Shown here one piece after another: positions 16,512 to 25,291 of a stretch of DNA of 64,000 nucleotides; within the stretch, counting starts at the first letter, position 1; every line of letters starts with the position of its first letter. Under the pieces are notes generated by a model, which saw nothing but the letters and a program-made list of their open reading frames with translations, did no database searches and was not told where the DNA came from. Source of the DNA: an uncultured Myxococcales bacterium (GTDB lineage Bacteria; Myxococcota_A; UBA9042); assembly GCA_903840165.1 (NCBI GenBank), contig CAIMEY010000082.1:1-64000 (forward strand), written 5' to 3'. The translations under genes and the position numbers were made by a program.

Positions 16512-16541
16512 GGTTCCTCGAAGATGCCTGCGAAAGGCGAA

Positions 16542-19500
16542 TCAGTAGACGATCAGCGTGCTGCCATGGACACCGTTGGTGTCGCCCGACCCTACCAGGA
16601 TATCCGGTAAGCCGTCGCCATTGAAGTCCCCGACTGGGATGGCGGCGCTGGTGAAGATCGTCGCTGAGCCAAAGAGCGCATTGCCCGGCACGAAAGGATC
16701 GGCAATCTGCAGGTCATCCCAAACAAAGCCGATTTCTCCAGCCAGGGTGGTCTGGGTGAAGGCGCCGCGCACCGTCAGGTAGGTAGCACCGCCTGGCGCG
16801 TAGTAGGGGCGATTCAGCACCAAGTCCGTGTGTGGACTGCCATTTCCTGCAAAGAAGTTGCCTGCCGAGATGCTGGTCGAGGCCCAAACGGGCGCCTCGT
16901 AGCCATAGACGCCCAAGGTATTGACGTTGGCCTGGTTGGCCACAGCGGCTCCGGGCGAAACGTAGAGCATCTTGCCTTCCTGGCCTGCGAGGCTCGAAGC
17001 GCGCACCCAGTACAGGCCGCCTTGACTCACCAAGGTCTGGTGACCAATCGCCAAGTCATTTCCGGCCTTTCCGTCGAATTCGGCCGTGCTCAAGCTGGTG
17101 CCAAAGCTGTTGGGGCCTGTTACGCCCGAAGCTTGGTACAAACGGACCGCGGTGGCATCGCCGCTAGCTACGCCAGTGGTCTGACTCGTCAGGGGAATGT
17201 CGGTGTCGCCGCTGATGGCACGACCGTGGAGCACCACGACAGATTGCGGGCTAACTGTCTGCGCGATCAGCAGTTCGCCGTACTGCGTGCCAACACCGCC
17301 GTTTTCCAGAAGGACCTGGCCGCCATCTTCCAAGTTGAAGCCAAAGCCCGGGGTGCCAACCTGGTCAATCAAGTGAATTGTCGCGATGTTGTTGTTGGCA
17401 CGGTCCGTGGCGCTGGTGATGTCGATGGTCACCGGGCTTGACGTCTTCCAGTTGGTGTTGCCCGGGACGACCATGACGCGCTCGTAGGTGACGACGGCTC
17501 CCTTGGCCACGGTGAACACGATGTCGCCCACCGGCAAGCCTGCAGCGCTGGTGTCGCCGTTGAAGTTGGTCAAGGTGCGCACCTTGCGCGGCCCGGTCGC
17601 CGTGATGCTGTCAATGCCGGTGATCTTGGCGGCAGGGGTGGTTGAAATCAGCCCGCCCTTAACGCCCAAGTAAACGCGCACTTCCCGCGTGACGCCTGCC
17701 CCGGTGCCTGCGCCGATGACCAAGTCGGTAATGCCGTCACCGTTGACATCATTGGCATTGGCAACGGTCGCGCCCAAACCACCCGAATTGGTGAGGCAAA
17801 TGTGGGCGCTGCTCGACGCCGCATTGATCGCCATGTCCGTCACGTTGCCGTTGGCGTCGCCGGGTCGACCATAGACAACGCAGAACGGAATCACACCGTT
17901 GCCGCCGATGCCGATGTCTTGGAGGCCATCGCCGTTGAGATCGCCAAGCGGGAAGACACGCACGCGCAACTCTAGGAAATCATAGGCGCCACTGGGGATG
18001 ATCTTGGCGTAGTTGAGGCGGAGTTGGGCGGTCGAAACGACATTGGACAAGGCGCTGACATTGCCCGCGGCGTCGCTGACCTTGACGGCAAAGTAGTACT
18101 TGCTCAGGCCATTGTCCGTCAACGGCATGAACTTGCAAGGATTATTCGGGTCTCGAATGTCTGGGCCAGTTACGGTTACGGCATCCGCCTGCCCTGCCGC
18201 GAGCGGCTTGCCCACGGTGGTGGCAGCGAGGTCGGTCACTGTGCACGCAGCGTCAAAATCAGCATCTGTAACAATGGCTTTCTTGCTGTAGCGCACGTCA
18301 TACGCAGTAGCTTGGCCCACGCCGTTGTTGTCGCCGGTCGCCGCAAAGTTCAGCTTGGCCGAGGGACGCCGCGCCTTGAGGTCGGCCGGCGTGAAGTCGC
18401 TGATCACCAAGGCAGAAGGTGCAGTCCAATCGACGACGATGGTCTGCGACGCTGACGCGGTGTTGCCAGCGGCGTCAGCCACGGTTACCGACACGACATT
18501 GGTTGCATCGGCGGCCAAGGTGGCGAACTGCAGGTCCACAGTGGTCGAAGTCGTCGCCAAAGCCAACGGAATCTTAGGCGAAACAACACTCAGGTCGCTG
18601 ACGGCAGCGCCAACGGTCCTCTGCAGTTTGCTGATCGAACCGCCAGGGAGCCCCGCATCGCTGACAAGCAACTGCGCGTGGTACTGGTGATCGGGCGAAT
18701 TCTTGTCCAAATCCTTAGGCTTGCCCAGCAAGATCGGCGTGTCGCTTGCATAGGTCGGTTGGCCCAGCACGGTTCCAGCCACAAACTGGACGACGGGATT
18801 GCTTAGGTCGGCCTTGACCGACTGCACGCCCGACGACTTCTTGGCCAAGCCGCCAATAAACACCGCAGATTCAATGGTATAACTTTCACCATCCTTGACG
18901 GTATAGGTCTGCGAGGAGGAGCCATTGACCGGTGCCGCAGAGGCGATCTTGGCACCCGCCTTGAAGAACTGAACCTCGTCGATGGCGCCGCAAGGCCCGA
19001 TGAAGAAAGCTGAAATCTGAACATCGACGCTGGCGCAGTTCTGACCTTTGACGGCGCAGCTCTGCGTATTGAGGGTGGCACCTGGCAGGCCCTTGAGCTG
19101 AACGGTGCAGTCGGAAAGGACGACTCGGAAACCGCGGGAAATAACGCTGGTATTGCCGTTGGCGTCGGTGGCCGTCAAGCGCAAGCTGTAGGCGGTCGAG
19201 GTGCCGAAGGGAATGGTCACCAGGACTGCCGGCTCTTGCCCGCCGGGCACGGCGACAGGGCCAGATTTGATCGACTGGTAACTGCCGCAATTGGCAAAGT
19301 TATCGTCACATTCGTAGCCGAGGTCGAGCAGGTAGCTGGCGGCGTCACTGGTGGTGAACATCGCCGTGACTTGGTAGCCGCCGTCCGCCGAAGCGTCCTG
19401 GGCATCGGTCAACGTGACACCCTGGGCCGGAGTGGCGGGGGTGACAAAGGCCAGCACGGGGGCCTTGGTATCCACCAAAATCGAAGCGGGCTTGGTGCCG

Positions 19501-22500
19501 ATCGTCGCACCATTGCCGCACTCGTCCACCAGGGCGGCCGTTAGGGCGTGGGTGCCGTCGCTCAAAGCGGACGTGTCGGCCTGGGCAAAGGTCACCGTCC
19601 CGGCCACAAAGGGTTGGGTGGCATTCAAGGGTGTACCGGTGTCTTGCAGCACCACAGGTTGATTCTCCACATCCGCGTCTCCGCAGGTGATCTTGACGTC
19701 CAAGGAGTCGCCAACCAGCAGCTTGGGCTTGGACGGCTGAATGAACTTGCCGGAGGGCGAAACGGTGTTAACGGTGAGCGGGGCAAGCACAAATTCGGGC
19801 CCCAAGTTGCCGACCACGTCGACGGGCACAGCCGTCAGCGCAATCGCTCCTTCCACAGCGAAGCCGAGCGGAACTTTGGCGATATTGTTGGTGGTGCCCA
19901 CCGTCGCGATCTTGACCAGGTTGTTCTTCATCACGACTTGGCCATCTTCGGACAGCGTTGCAGTGAAGGTGAACTGTCCACCGGGGGCACCTAAATCTGG
20001 AAGATCTTGAGTCTTGTCAGACAGGCATCCAGCCTTAGCGACCGCCGCTGTAGGGGAGACCACGTTGGCAACCGATGGGGCTACGGTGTCGATATAGACG
20101 TTGCGGTCTTGGGCAGTGGCAATCACCGATGCCAATGAAGAAGTCCAAGCGATCTTAGGCAGATAGCTACCTTCCGCAATGATGTGATAAGCGCCATCGG
20201 GCACGCCATCAAGTGAAATCGTCGCGGCGTTAGCACTGACGGTTCCGGTGCCCGCATCAGCAGTTGGCCCTATCTGCTTGTAGCCGGCGGTGGCGCAGGC
20301 AGGCCCGCTCACCGTCGGACCGTCCGAACAGATGCGAACGAGTGAACCATTGGGCAGACCAAAGGTCGCCAAACTAATTGATTTATTGGACAACTTGTTC
20401 CAGGGTGCGAAGCACTTGCCTAGGTGGCAAATTCCTGCCCCACCACAATCCGCTGTTGTCACGCAGGCTTGTACAAGCAATGGCGAGGGCTGGACAATGC
20501 GCACGTCCGGCACCGCGCTGAGCACTTCCATGACAAAGGTCTTGGCGCCGATGTTGCCGGCCAAGTCCGCCGTAGTGCACGTTAATTTCACCTTGAAGCC
20601 ATCAGGCAGGGCGATGACGCCAAAGTCGGCTTCACCAAAGACGCCATCCTTGGTCGAGGCAACGGACTTGGCCTGGAACATCCCAGTTTTCTTGCCATTG
20701 TCATCATAGGCATCGCACTGAACTTTGGCGCCAACCGGTTCGCCGCTGACTTGCACCTGGAAGAGCACCTGCATGCCATCGACAGCCGGCAACAAATCAT
20801 CGGAGGCCAGTAGCACAATGGGCTCTGGCTTGATGGGGATGATGAAGGCTCCAAAGACCGGAGCAATTCGGTCTACTTGGACAGTAACAACGGTGGACGT
20901 TGCCTCCTGACCGGCTAGGTCGATGACGTCGCCAGCAAGCGTGCAAGTGGACTGGTCCGCCAGCAAGACCGCATCAAACTTCACCTTTTGCCCTGCCACG
21001 GTCGCCGTGTAGGTGGTCGGACCCTGACCGCAGTTAACGGTCAGCTTGGCGCTGATGCCGTCTTCGACATTGGGCGCATCGGCCGTCACCGCCAGGGAGC
21101 AATCTTCCTTGCCGACCAAGCAAGCTGCTGTATTCAAATTGATTTCACTGCCATCTTGGGGCGAGGTTACAATGATTTGCGGCTTGGTCGACTTAAAGGT
21201 CAAGACCAGCGGCGCCGAGTACCCCTTCTTGTCCGCCGAACCCACAGCTGCCGCGCCAAACTGCACAGAAGTACTCGCAGACTGAGACAAGTTCGTGACC
21301 ACAAAGGAATAGGTTCCATCGCCATTGTCCGTCACCGGCACCGGCACCAAGGGCTGTCCGCCGTTGATGAGAACCTCCGTCACAGCCCCAGTCACCGGAT
21401 TGCCTGAGGAATCCAAGACCTTAGCGACGAAGCTTTGGCTGTCCGCCGCCGTCGTCAGGGACGCGCTCGGCGAGACAAAGACCACCGACGGCTTGTCCGA
21501 AACCAACTGAACCGACACGGGATCGTTGGTCACGACATTGCCGGGCGCGTCATTACCAGACACAACGAACGTATTATTGCCGGGTTGCAAGGTCACAGCG
21601 GCAAATGTCGCCGTAGTCGCGCCGGCCAGAGGCACTTGGCAGCCCAGGGCCGCACCGTCAACGGTCAAGCAAATCTTGGCGGCATCTGTAAAAGTTACGA
21701 CGACATCGGTCTGAAAACCGGGCTGATCGGGTGCCACATCCGGATCGTCCAGCGTGGTCAGGGTCGGCTTGCTCGGCAGGGTGATCTGCATCACGGGCCC
21801 CTGGGTATCGCGCGTGATGGTGCGAAGAACCTTGCTGCACTGGGACTGGGAAGCCAAATTACCCCAAATATCGGTCGACTCCAGGGCAATCGCATAGACA
21901 CCATCGACCGGGGGCAGGCTCAGAATCCCCTGCAAGCCGTCGGCGGTCACGGCACCCAAGTCGATAGGCGGCGCGGAGGAGCCGTCAGCGGCAGTCACTG
22001 TCGCGAATACCTCCTTTCCATTGAGGTTTTTGGCAACAAAGGCCACTGAAACCTGTGAGTTCGTGACCGTGACGTCGGCGGCCGGCTCCACCCAGTTCAG
22101 GCAAGGCGCAGGCAAGGCGATGACAAAGGCCGTCTCACCGGAAGAGGCTGGATTCAGTGCGTCATCCTTGACCATGCAGACGACGTCTGTGCCATACAAA
22201 TCGGTGTCCAGCGTCACGTTGACGGGCAAGTTGGTGGCCGTCACATCGGTCACCAAGGCGACGCCGACGGGCGGATTGCTATAGACCGAAGTCGGGCCGG
22301 CCTTTTTGCAGTAAATCGACGCAGAACTGCCGATAGAACCGCCAGAAATGTCGATCAGGAACTGAGTGTCATAGACGCCAGTCGTCAGCGGATCCAGATC
22401 GCCTTTGGCTAGAAGCAGTTGTCCGGCCTGAGGCGACTTCAGCGTCAGCGAAGCCGTGGTCGCCACGACATTGAGAGGCTTGGAAATCGCGCCAAGCAGA

Positions 22501-23651
22501 CCGCAGGCATTGGTTGCTGAGACTTCCACTGTGTACACGCCGGACTGCGAGAACGAGTAGTCAAAGACAAAAGTATCATCGACTTGCAGTGTGGTGTTGG
22601 CGACGACGGCACCGTTGATCTTCAGGACGATCTGCCCCTGATCGGCCGTAGTCAGTGTCGATGCGGTACCTGAAATCTTCACGCCAATGCCGTTGGCCGG
22701 GTTCTTGTCCAGGTCGTCCGCCAAGGTCAAATTCGGGCCAACTGGCTGATTGATCTTGATGTCTGGGATGGCAGTGGTGACCGTCACAGTCGTGGGCGGC
22801 GAAATCCCTTCGGGCCGGTCGGGCTGAGTCGAGTCGATCACGTGGGCGATAACGACGGCCTGGGCCGCAATCAGGTTCTCGGTCTTGCTTGAAACAGTAA
22901 TAATAACGGTCGCTTCCTGATCCGTCAGCGTGACGGGCACCAAGTGCGTGTCGGACTTGTTGCCACTGGCGTCGGTGACTTCGACCCAAGCTTGGTCGCA
23001 ATCCTGTGTTGACGTGGTCACTTTGACGCCGTACTGGAATCCTGGCGTCCCGGAATCGAGGTCATCGTGGTTGCAAGGGGCTGGGGGCGAAATCGTGGCT
23101 TTGCAGCCGTTGGTGCAGTCCATCTGCTCGTATTTGTTGACCGGCTGGACGCCGAGAGACGCATTCGTCACGCGAACGGTTAGCGTCTTCTTGACGGCTG
23201 CGCACGGAATGGTCACCTGCGAAACTGTGGCCGTCCCGCCTTGCAAGATCGCAGTACCTTGGGCATTTCCGTCGAGATCGACCTCGACCGTGGTTCCGTC
23301 GGCTAAACCGGTGGCCGTGATAACCACGTCCACTTGCGTACCCTTGATGGCCGGGTACTTGTCGTCGTCGCCCAGGGTCAGGACGACGTTGTCAGTCGTG
23401 CCCGTCATCACCAGCCCAGTCTTGATATCCAGGGCGAAATTGAGCGTTGGCACGCTGACGGTGTCGGCGCTATCGGCCGTGCCATCGGCGTCGCCGTCCT
23501 CGCCGCTCAAGCCATCAACGTCGCCGCTGACGTCCACGTGACAAGCGTCACCCACGCATGGTGCAGGAACGGGGGTGTCTTCAGAACACGCGGTCGACCA
23601 AGCGACCAGACCGACCAGAAGAGCTAACCCGTTGCGATTCCATTGCTTCAT
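16542..23651 (-). CDS. 2369-aa surface lipoprotein with Ig-like modules and FG-GAP propeller
   Basis: Starts with AGGAG five bases before ATG. The signal peptide ends AWSTAC (probable lipobox, Cys 22), followed by a short Asp/Gly tether. Residues about 60-1750 are a chain of Ig-like or cadherin-like beta modules; many begin with a motif like PSKPTLTTLDDPDVAPDQPG then QxxVxV, seen in some nine degenerate copies. A four-Cys insert (CVTTADCGGAGICHLGKC) lies near 20414-20468. A fibronectin-like stretch follows, then a C-terminal beta-propeller with FG-GAP Ca2+ motifs (GDLNGDGLQDIGIGG, NDVNGDGITDLVIG, GDFNGDGLPDILVG) from about 17990 to 16542. Probably an adhesin or displayed scaffold. It lies inside the peptide-maturation operon, between the PqqD-like and peptide genes. 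Confidence 0.93.
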   Translation of the reverse strand: MKQWNRNGLALLVGLVAWSTACSEDTPVPAPCVGDACHVDVSGDVDGLSGEDGDADGTADSADTVSVPTLNFALDIKTGLVMTGTTDNVVLTLGDDDKYPAIKGTQVDVVITATGLADGTTVEVDLDGNAQGTAILQGGTATVSQVTIPCAAVKKTLTVRVTNASLGVQPVNKYEQMDCTNGCKATISPPAPCNHDDLDSGTPGFQYGVKVTTSTQDCDQAWVEVTDASGNKSDTHLVPVTLTDQEATVIITVSSKTENLIAAQAVVIAHVIDSTQPDRPEGISPPTTVTVTTAIPDIKINQPVGPNLTLADDLDKNPANGIGVKISGTASTLTTADQGQIVLKINGAVVANTTLQVDDTFVFDYSFSQSGVYTVEVSATNACGLLGAISKPLNVVATTASLTLKSPQAGQLLLAKGDLDPLTTGVYDTQFLIDISGGSIGSSASIYCKKAGPTSVYSNPPVGVALVTDVTATNLPVNVTLDTDLYGTDVVCMVKDDALNPASSGETAFVIALPAPCLNWVEPAADVTVTNSQVSVAFVAKNLNGKEVFATVTAADGSSAPPIDLGAVTADGLQGILSLPPVDGVYAIALESTDIWGNLASQSQCSKVLRTITRDTQGPVMQITLPSKPTLTTLDDPDVAPDQPGFQTDVVVTFTDAAKICLTVDGAALGCQVPLAGATTATFAAVTLQPGNNTFVVSGNDAPGNVVTNDPVSVQLVSDKPSVVFVSPSASLTTAADSQSFVAKVLDSSGNPVTGAVTEVLINGGQPLVPVPVTDNGDGTYSFVVTNLSQSASTSVQFGAAAVGSADKKGYSAPLVLTFKSTKPQIIVTSPQDGSEINLNTAACLVGKEDCSLAVTADAPNVEDGISAKLTVNCGQGPTTYTATVAGQKVKFDAVLLADQSTCTLAGDVIDLAGQEATSTVVTVQVDRIAPVFGAFIIPIKPEPIVLLASDDLLPAVDGMQVLFQVQVSGEPVGAKVQCDAYDDNGKKTGMFQAKSVASTKDGVFGEADFGVIALPDGFKVKLTCTTADLAGNIGAKTFVMEVLSAVPDVRIVQPSPLLVQACVTTADCGGAGICHLGKCFAPWNKLSNKSISLATFGLPNGSLVRICSDGPTVSGPACATAGYKQIGPTADAGTGTVSANAATISLDGVPDGAYHIIAEGSYLPKIAWTSSLASVIATAQDRNVYIDTVAPSVANVVSPTAAVAKAGCLSDKTQDLPDLGAPGGQFTFTATLSEDGQVVMKNNLVKIATVGTTNNIAKVPLGFAVEGAIALTAVPVDVVGNLGPEFVLAPLTVNTVSPSGKFIQPSKPKLLVGDSLDVKITCGDADVENQPVVLQDTGTPLNATQPFVAGTVTFAQADTSALSDGTHALTAALVDECGNGATIGTKPASILVDTKAPVLAFVTPATPAQGVTLTDAQDASADGGYQVTAMFTTSDAASYLLDLGYECDDNFANCGSYQSIKSGPVAVPGGQEPAVLVTIPFGTSTAYSLRLTATDANGNTSVISRGFRVVLSDCTVQLKGLPGATLNTQSCAVKGQNCASVDVQISAFFIGPCGAIDEVQFFKAGAKIASAAPVNGSSSQTYTVKDGESYTIESAVFIGGLAKKSSGVQSVKADLSNPVVQFVAGTVLGQPTYASDTPILLGKPKDLDKNSPDHQYHAQLLVSDAGLPGGSISKLQRTVGAAVSDLSVVSPKIPLALATTSTTVDLQFATLAADATNVVSVTVADAAGNTASASQTIVVDWTAPSALVISDFTPADLKARRPSAKLNFAATGDNNGVGQATAYDVRYSKKAIVTDADFDAACTVTDLAATTVGKPLAAGQADAVTVTGPDIRDPNNPCKFMPLTDNGLSKYYFAVKVSDAAGNVSALSNVVSTAQLRLNYAKIIPSGAYDFLELRVRVFPLGDLNGDGLQDIGIGGNGVIPFCVVYGRPGDANGNVTDMAINAASSSAHICLTNSGGLGATVANANDVNGDGITDLVIGAGTGAGVTREVRVYLGVKGGLISTTPAAKITGIDSITATGPRKVRTLTNFNGDTSAAGLPVGDIVFTVAKGAVVTYERVMVVPGNTNWKTSSPVTIDITSATDRANNNIATIHLIDQVGTPGFGFNLEDGGQVLLENGGVGTQYGELLIAQTVSPQSVVVLHGRAISGDTDIPLTSQTTGVASGDATAVRLYQASGVTGPNSFGTSLSTAEFDGKAGNDLAIGHQTLVSQGGLYWVRASSLAGQEGKMLYVSPGAAVANQANVNTLGVYGYEAPVWASTSISAGNFFAGNGSPHTDLVLNRPYYAPGGATYLTVRGAFTQTTLAGEIGFVWDDLQIADPFVPGNALFGSATIFTSAAIPVGDFNGDGLPDILVGSGDTNGVHGSTLIVY

Positions 23652-23698
23652 GATGACTCCTATCCAACCTTCTGCCTACGGCCGCACCTACCGCACAT

Positions 23699-23971
23699 TC
23701 AATCCGCGACGACGATTTGCTGGGCTACTAGCAGTTGGAGAAACGCCTCCAGATCTGCGGTCGCCTGCGCCTTCTCCACGCGATACTTGGTCGTGACCAA
23801 GATCACAAGCTCGCTGAGAACCTTGGGCGCTTGACTCAGGGCCAGGACAATGTCCACGGCGCTAGGCACTTGAACGCGGTGAAAGGCACGATCAACCGTA
23901 ATAATAAAGACTTCGCCACCCACCACGCGGTAGGACACCTGGGGATTCCAGCTGTAGACAAGGTCCGGCAT
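23699..23971 (-). CDS. PqqD-like peptide chaperone (RiPP recognition element)
   Basis: A 90-aa protein when started at the ATG at 23971; the frame continues upstream to 24145 with other ATGs at 23989 and 24007, so the start is uncertain. The product has the PqqD fold pattern: strands PQVSYRVVGGEVFIITV, then HRVQVPSAVDIVLAL, LSELVILVTTKY and a C-terminal helix DLEAFLQLLVAQQIVVAD. PqqD-like domains hold precursor leaders for radical SAM enzymes. It is the first gene of the operon, 47 bases before the giant lipoprotein gene, and separated by that 7-kb gene from its expected partners (peptide, radical SAM protein). Confidence 0.82.
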   Translation of the reverse strand: MPDLVYSWNPQVSYRVVGGEVFIITVDRAFHRVQVPSAVDIVLALSQAPKVLSELVILVTTKYRVEKAQATADLEAFLQLLVAQQIVVAD

Positions 23972-24535
23972 CGTCCGCCCGTTGCGCATGCCCCTCAGGG
24001 GATGCATCAGCACGCCCGTGATGGGCACCGTGGCCGCCTGGGGCCATCGCCCTGGGGCCCATACCTGATTGTGAGTTGCCGCAAACCCGCCAGAGGGTTT
24101 TGACAGCCTAATCGTACGTTGCAGCGGCCCCTTTTGCCAGCGCACTCAGCAAAACACGTTGTTTGGTCAAAGACCTATGTCGCAACAAAGTCGCCTGCTC
24201 GGCGGCACATCCGCTGGGCGGAAAATCGTGCGACAATTGCCAAGTGTGCCCAAAGGCTAGGACGGTGACAAGGTGCCGGCAAGGGGGCGCTGTCGCTTGA
24301 GCATTGCGCGAGACGATCTAAAGCCTCAACATATAAGTGGATTTTGGCATGACTAGAGGGTGAGACGCGTTGGCGGAGGCCAGCTCGACACCCGCGGACG
24401 CCCCCCTAGGAAGCATTGGTTGCGGCGCCGGCGCGGCCAACCACCACGACTGACTAGACAGCCAAAACCGGTCGAAGATCCGCCCACTATCGGCCAAGGT
24501 GGGCTGCGCCGAGCGCCGCTAGGTCCTCAAGGGCA
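23972..24535. other. Intergenic region upstream of the PqqD-like gene
   Basis: About 560 bases between TsaB and the PqqD-like gene, all minus-strand neighbours, so the operon promoter should lie here. No convincing -35/-10 pair, riboswitch or gene was recognised. Short open frames are present on both strands but have no ribosome site or family features. Confidence 0.5.
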
Positions 24536-25252
24536 TCAGCGACGATCGGCGGGCAAAGCCTCTGCAATAACAATGACTCCCTGGTGTACCTCGGCCTCGC
24601 TGGCCATCAGGTAGTGTGGCACAGCGGCCAACGCATCCGGCATTGGATCGACCGCAGCGGCCGCTAGGTGGATCAACCAGTGAGCCTGAGGGGTAGCCGG
24701 CATCGGCGGTCGTCGCCAGCGAATACCTCTATTATTCAACGCAATTTCAAATGTTTCGACGACTTCTGCAGGCCCTACTACGGTCCATTCACCCGGCGCG
24801 GTGTGGACTTCGAGCCACTGGGGAATCTCGGGCACGGCCAGAACTCGGTCTTGGGACAGGACGCCATCCAGGGAAAATCCTGTATAGACAACGCCTTGAC
24901 GCGCGGGCAGGACGACCAGGATGGGACCCTGGGGAGAACAGTCGCGCCCTTGGGCGATCAAGGCACCGATTGAACTTATTGAAATAACCGGCTTGTTCTG
25001 AGACCAAGCCAGGGCGCGAACCGTTGCCAGGCCCAGACGCAAGCCCGTGAAGGAACCCGGCCCAACGTCGACCGCCCAGCGATCGATGTCGCGCAGTTCG
25101 ATGCCCGCCTCCTGCAGCAACTGCCAAATCATTTGGCTCAGTTCACGGCTCGCGCCCCGGGTGGCTTGCTGCGTCAAGAGCCAGCGCCTCTCGCCTACGG
25201 CAAGCGCGACTTGGTGAACGGACGTCGACGTGGTTACGGCAACTATCTTCAA
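24536..25252 (-). CDS. tsaB: TsaB, tRNA threonylcarbamoyladenosine complex subunit
   Basis: A 238-aa protein of the ASKHA fold that forms a heterodimer with TsaD for the t6A37 modification of ANN-decoding tRNAs. Typical features: N-terminal phosphate loop MKIVAVTTSTSVHQVAL, SRELSQMIWQLLQEAG, the diagnostic DVGPGSFTGLRLGLATVRAL, and a more variable C-terminal half. Family length is about 230 aa. It follows the RseP-type protease gene by about 40 bases on the same strand and is probably co-transcribed. The other t6A genes (tsaC, tsaD, tsaE) are not in the window. Confidence 0.93.
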   Translation of the reverse strand: MKIVAVTTSTSVHQVALAVGERRWLLTQQATRGASRELSQMIWQLLQEAGIELRDIDRWAVDVGPGSFTGLRLGLATVRALAWSQNKPVISISSIGALIAQGRDCSPQGPILVVLPARQGVVYTGFSLDGVLSQDRVLAVPEIPQWLEVHTAPGEWTVVGPAEVVETFEIALNNRGIRWRRPPMPATPQAHWLIHLAAAAVDPMPDALAAVPHYLMASEAEVHQGVIVIAEALPADRR

Positions 25253-25291
25253 GCATTTCCTTAGATTCTGCTGGTCGGCGGTCTGGCGGAC

